DNA of 8,062 nt from JBBPZA01 sp038330095 (GTDB taxonomy: Bacteria; Actinomycetota; Thermoleophilia; Solirubrobacterales; Solirubrobacteraceae): the NCBI GenBank assembly GCA_038330095.1, contig JBBQNQ010000104.1, positions 1 through 8,062 of the forward strand, given 5' to 3'. Position 1 is the stretch's first letter. Each line of letters begins with the position of its first letter. The notes beneath the pieces were generated by a model. It was not told the DNA's origin and did not search any database. It saw only the letters and a list, made by a program, of their open reading frames with translations. The position numbers and the translations under genes are program-made. This document shows positions 6,075-8,062 of this stretch, in pieces.

Positions 6075-6995
6075 TCAGCCGCCTGGGGCGACGCCACTGC
6101 GACGCTCGATGGAGACCGAGTAGGCAGGGCTCCTGAAGCGCAGGATGGGATCGTCGGTCAGCTCGATCCCGTCCGTCACGCGGGTCGGGTCAAAGACGAG
6201 CACGTCGCCGCCGGTTTCGCGTCCGGTCTCCAAGCCCGTCAGCTCGAGCGTCCCTCCCACGACCGTCTCGCGGTCATCGCGCCAGGGAGCCGTCGGGTCG
6301 TCAACGGGGTCGCCGTCGGCGGCGATCTGTAGCTCGAGCGCAAGGCGCGCCGGTCCACGCTCGAGGCGCACGCTGATCTCCTCCTGGAGATAGTCGCGGC
6401 CGGCGCTCTTGGCCTTGTCGCCCGAGAGCGGCTCGGCGGCCTCGCCCGGAACCCACCGGTAGCGGACATGGCGTACGGAGTCATCGCCGCCGAGCCAGCG
6501 GAACGCGTGGATCGCGTAGTAGCTGCAGGTGGCGTAGCTGGCCGGCGGCTTGAGCGTGACGGCGTTCGCCCTGAGCCCGGGGAGCGCCTCCGGGTGCCGG
6601 GCCAGGAACAGCGGAAGCCGCCACAGCTGTGAGGGTCCGCGCTCCATCGCGCGCACGAACTCGATGAAGCCTCCGGGGGTGCGGGCCGGGAAGCGCGGCG
6701 CGGTCTGGGCCACGATGTCGGTCCGCGACCCGTCCGGCAGGTAGAGCTTGGTCGCCATGCCGCGGACGTCGGGCGCATAGTCCGGCGAGTCGGGGTCGCC
6801 GGAGCCGTTGGAGAAGCGCACCGTCGCCTGCACCGGCTCGCCCTGCATGTGGGCGGCGCGGGTGAGGCGGGCGCCCTCCGGCGTCGCGGTGAAGGTCCCC
6901 GTACAGAGGATTCCCTTCGCGTGTAGCGCCCGATAGCCGGCGTGGCGGCCGAAGCGCTCGTTGATGACGTCGAGGGCCTGCTCGGGCGTGAGCAC
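6075..6995 (-). CDS. Small catalase-like heme peroxidase (SrpA/mini-catalase type)
   Basis: A 306-residue protein matching the small catalase-related family (about 300 residues, catalase core without the C-terminal flavodoxin-like parts). Evidence: YRALHAKGILCTGTF (21-35) with the probable distal His25, ATVRFSNGSGDPDSPDY (57-73), RGMATKLYLPDG (78-89), TPGGFIEFVRA (106-116), RHVRYRWVPGEA (175-186) and C-terminal DDPILRFRSPAYSVS (281-295), where Tyr292 is the likely proximal heme ligand. The position matching the distal Asn of true catalases holds AQTAP (96-100), so peroxidase rather than strong catalase activity is expected. It starts at GTG 6995, since an in-frame TAG lies four codons upstream (7005-7007). 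The ribosome site is weak. It leads an operon with the ABM gene and diverges from the reductase at 7060. Probably cytoplasmic, since no signal peptide is seen. Confidence 0.88.
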   Translation of the reverse strand: MLTPEQALDVINERFGRHAGYRALHAKGILCTGTFTATPEGARLTRAAHMQGEPVQATVRFSNGSGDPDSPDYAPDVRGMATKLYLPDGSRTDIVAQTAPRFPARTPGGFIEFVRAMERGPSQLWRLPLFLARHPEALPGLRANAVTLKPPASYATCSYYAIHAFRWLGGDDSVRHVRYRWVPGEAAEPLSGDKAKSAGRDYLQEEISVRLERGPARLALELQIAADGDPVDDPTAPWRDDRETVVGGTLELTGLETGRETGGDVLVFDPTRVTDGIELTDDPILRFRSPAYSVSIERRSGVAPGG

Positions 6996-7059
6996 GGACA
7001 GACCCTATCGGCGCGATGATGTAGCACGCCAGCCCGGGTCCATCGAGAGGAGACCAGAC
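6996..7059. promoter_or_regulatory. Divergent intergenic region, mini-catalase / reductase
   Basis: These 64 bases must hold the promoters for both divergent genes unless transcription enters from elsewhere. They include a short imperfect palindrome ATCG-gcg-CGAT (7007-7017) and the reductase ribosome site at the right edge. No clear -10/-35 pair can be assigned with confidence. A shared regulator is possible but is inference only. Confidence 0.35.
7048..7052 (+). promoter_or_regulatory. RBS of the oxidoreductase gene
   Basis: AGGAG, within GAGAGGAG (7045-7052), lies 7 bases before GTG 7060. It supports that GTG as the start of the reductase. Confidence 0.75.
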
Positions 7060-8062
7060 GTGAGCCTCACCAACCACCAGTTCCGGCTCGCCGCACGACC
7101 GACGGGGTTGCCCGACCGCTCGAGCTGGGACTACACCGAGGAGCCCGTTCCGGAGCCCAGCGACGGAGAGGTGGTCGTCAAGGTCCTCTACATCTCGCTG
7201 GACCCGGCGATGCGCGGGTGGATGAACGAGGGCCGCTCCTACGTTCCGCCGGTCGGGATCGGCGAGGTCATGCGCGCGATCGGGGTGGGGCAGGTGGTCT
7301 CCAGCCGCCACCCGAAGCTCGCGGAGGACGACTACGTCACCGGGCTCTTCGGGGTGCAGGAGTACGCGGTGTTCGGCGGCGACGGGCTGACGCAGGTGGA
7401 CCCGGGCCTGGCCCCGCTGCCGGTGTACCTCAACACGCTGGGCATGCCGGGCATGACCGCCTACTTCGGCCTGCTCGACGTCGGCGAGCCCAAGGAGGGC
7501 GACACGGTTGTCGTCTCCGGTGCCGCGGGCGCGGTGGGCACCACGGTCGGGCAGATCGCGAAGATCAAGGGCTGCCGGGCGGTCGGGATCGCCGGCGGGC
7601 CCGAGAAGTGCAGGCTGCTGATCGACGAGTTCGGCTTCGACGCGGCCATCGACTACAAGAGCGAAGACGTCGGCGCCGCCCTCAGGGAGCACTGCCCCGA
7701 TCGCATCGACGTCTACTTCGACAACGTCGGCGGCGACATCCTCGACGCGGCGCTCGCCCGCCTGGCCCGCGGCGCCCGCGTCCCCATCTGCGGGGCGGTG
7801 TCCCAGTACAACAACAAGGTGATGGAGGGCCCGAGCAACTACATGTCGCTACTCGTCAACCGCGCGCGGATGCAGGGCTTCGTGGTCTTCGACTACGCCG
7901 ACCGCTACGCGGACGCCGCTCGCGAGATGGGGGGCTGGATGGCCGAGGGCAAGCTCAAGTCCCGCGAGGACGTCGTCGAGGGCCTCGACACCTTCCCCGA
8001 GACGCTGCTCAAGCTGTTCAAGGGCGAGAACACGGGCAAGCTGGTGCTGCAGGCGGCGCAGG
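7060..8062 (+). CDS. NADP-dependent MDR oxidoreductase (CurA / 2-alkenal reductase type), 3' end cut
   Basis: 334 residues are visible with no stop before the window ends; the family is usually about 335-345 residues, so only a few are missing. It belongs to the zinc-free medium-chain dehydrogenase/reductase branch that includes curcumin reductase CurA, plant alkenal reductases and prostaglandin reductases, which reduce alpha,beta-unsaturated carbonyls with NADPH. Seen: YISLDPAMRGWMNE (44-57), NTLGMPGMTAYFGLLD (125-140), nucleotide-binding VSGAAGAVGTTVGQIAKIKG (152-171), GIAGGPEKC (176-184) with Lys183 and DYK Tyr199 placed to bind the NADPH 2'-phosphate, FDNVGGDILD (220-229), and the family-typical ending GENTGKLVL (322-330). 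No zinc-binding Cys set is present. GTG 7060 has a good ribosome site. Divergent from the mini-catalase operon, it suits electrophile or quinone detoxification; the substrate is not determined. Confidence 0.92.
   Translation, partial: MSLTNHQFRLAARPTGLPDRSSWDYTEEPVPEPSDGEVVVKVLYISLDPAMRGWMNEGRSYVPPVGIGEVMRAIGVGQVVSSRHPKLAEDDYVTGLFGVQEYAVFGGDGLTQVDPGLAPLPVYLNTLGMPGMTAYFGLLDVGEPKEGDTVVVSGAAGAVGTTVGQIAKIKGCRAVGIAGGPEKCRLLIDEFGFDAAIDYKSEDVGAALREHCPDRIDVYFDNVGGDILDAALARLARGARVPICGAVSQYNNKVMEGPSNYMSLLVNRARMQGFVVFDYADRYADAAREMGGWMAEGKLKSREDVVEGLDTFPETLLKLFKGENTGKLVLQAAQ

Noticed and set aside
6239..7027. 262-codon minus-strand open frame overlapping the mini-catalase
   Set aside because: It is an alternative frame of the catalase-like gene, extremely Arg/Ser/Pro-rich, without motifs.
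7001..7040. GACCC (7001-7005) and GGGTC (7036-7040) inverted repeat in the divergent region
   Set aside because: Only five bases per arm, 30 bases apart, which is at chance level in GC-rich DNA.
6481..7692. 403-codon minus-strand open frame under the reductase and mini-catalase
   Set aside because: It covers two genes with strong family motifs in other frames; its own product has shadow composition and no domain.
1..8062. CRISPR array, tRNA/rRNA, insertion sequence or phage genes
   Set aside because: No short regularly spaced repeats, no structural RNA signatures, no transposase or integrase motifs, and no terminal inverted repeats were seen; the only repeats are the paralogous genes.

Overview
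The window is about 8 kb of very GC-rich DNA, densely coding, with GTG starts and almost no intergenic space. This suggests a high-GC actinobacterium. The secreted tandem hydrolases would suit a soil lineage such as Thermoleophilia/Solirubrobacterales, but that placement is a guess from style, because no rRNA or lineage marker is present.

Region 1 (1-5702, + strand) is a head-to-tail array of three paralogous, probably secreted alpha/beta-hydrolases. The first copy is cut by the window edge. It is open in frame from base 1, so an apparent start at 118 is only an internal GTG. The second starts at a GTG that overlaps the stop of the first (GTGA, 1296-1299). The third follows after a 33-base gap and has a strong Shine-Dalgarno. 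The two full copies (717 and 739 residues) share one plan: a signal peptide, an N-terminal beta-rich domain that loosely resembles the DOMON-like module of glucodextranases, a catalytic domain with a GYSMGG nucleophile elbow and a plausible Ser-Asp-His triad, and a C-terminal beta-rich domain ending in a conserved Cys pair. The copies differ at specific places: a cysteine loop absent from copy 1, a nine-residue insertion beside the catalytic His in copy 3, and the linker and tail. This looks like duplication followed by tuning of substrate range. The substrate cannot be read from the sequence.

Region 2 (5739-6995, - strand) is a two-gene operon: a small SrpA/mini-catalase-like heme protein (306 aa), then, 15 bases downstream, an antibiotic-biosynthesis-monooxygenase (ABM/YgiN-type) small protein (106 aa). 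It converges on the hydrolase array across a 36-base gap that holds a perfect 8-bp GC hairpin.

Region 3 (7060-8062, + strand) is a zinc-free MDR-family NADP-dependent oxidoreductase (CurA / 2-alkenal reductase type). It is nearly complete but runs off the window. It is transcribed divergently from the mini-catalase across 64 bases. Together regions 2 and 3 read as a small peroxide/quinone/electrophile-detoxification neighbourhood, which is inference from family roles. No tRNA, rRNA, CRISPR array, transposase or integrase was seen, and no gene-free stretch exceeds 65 bases.
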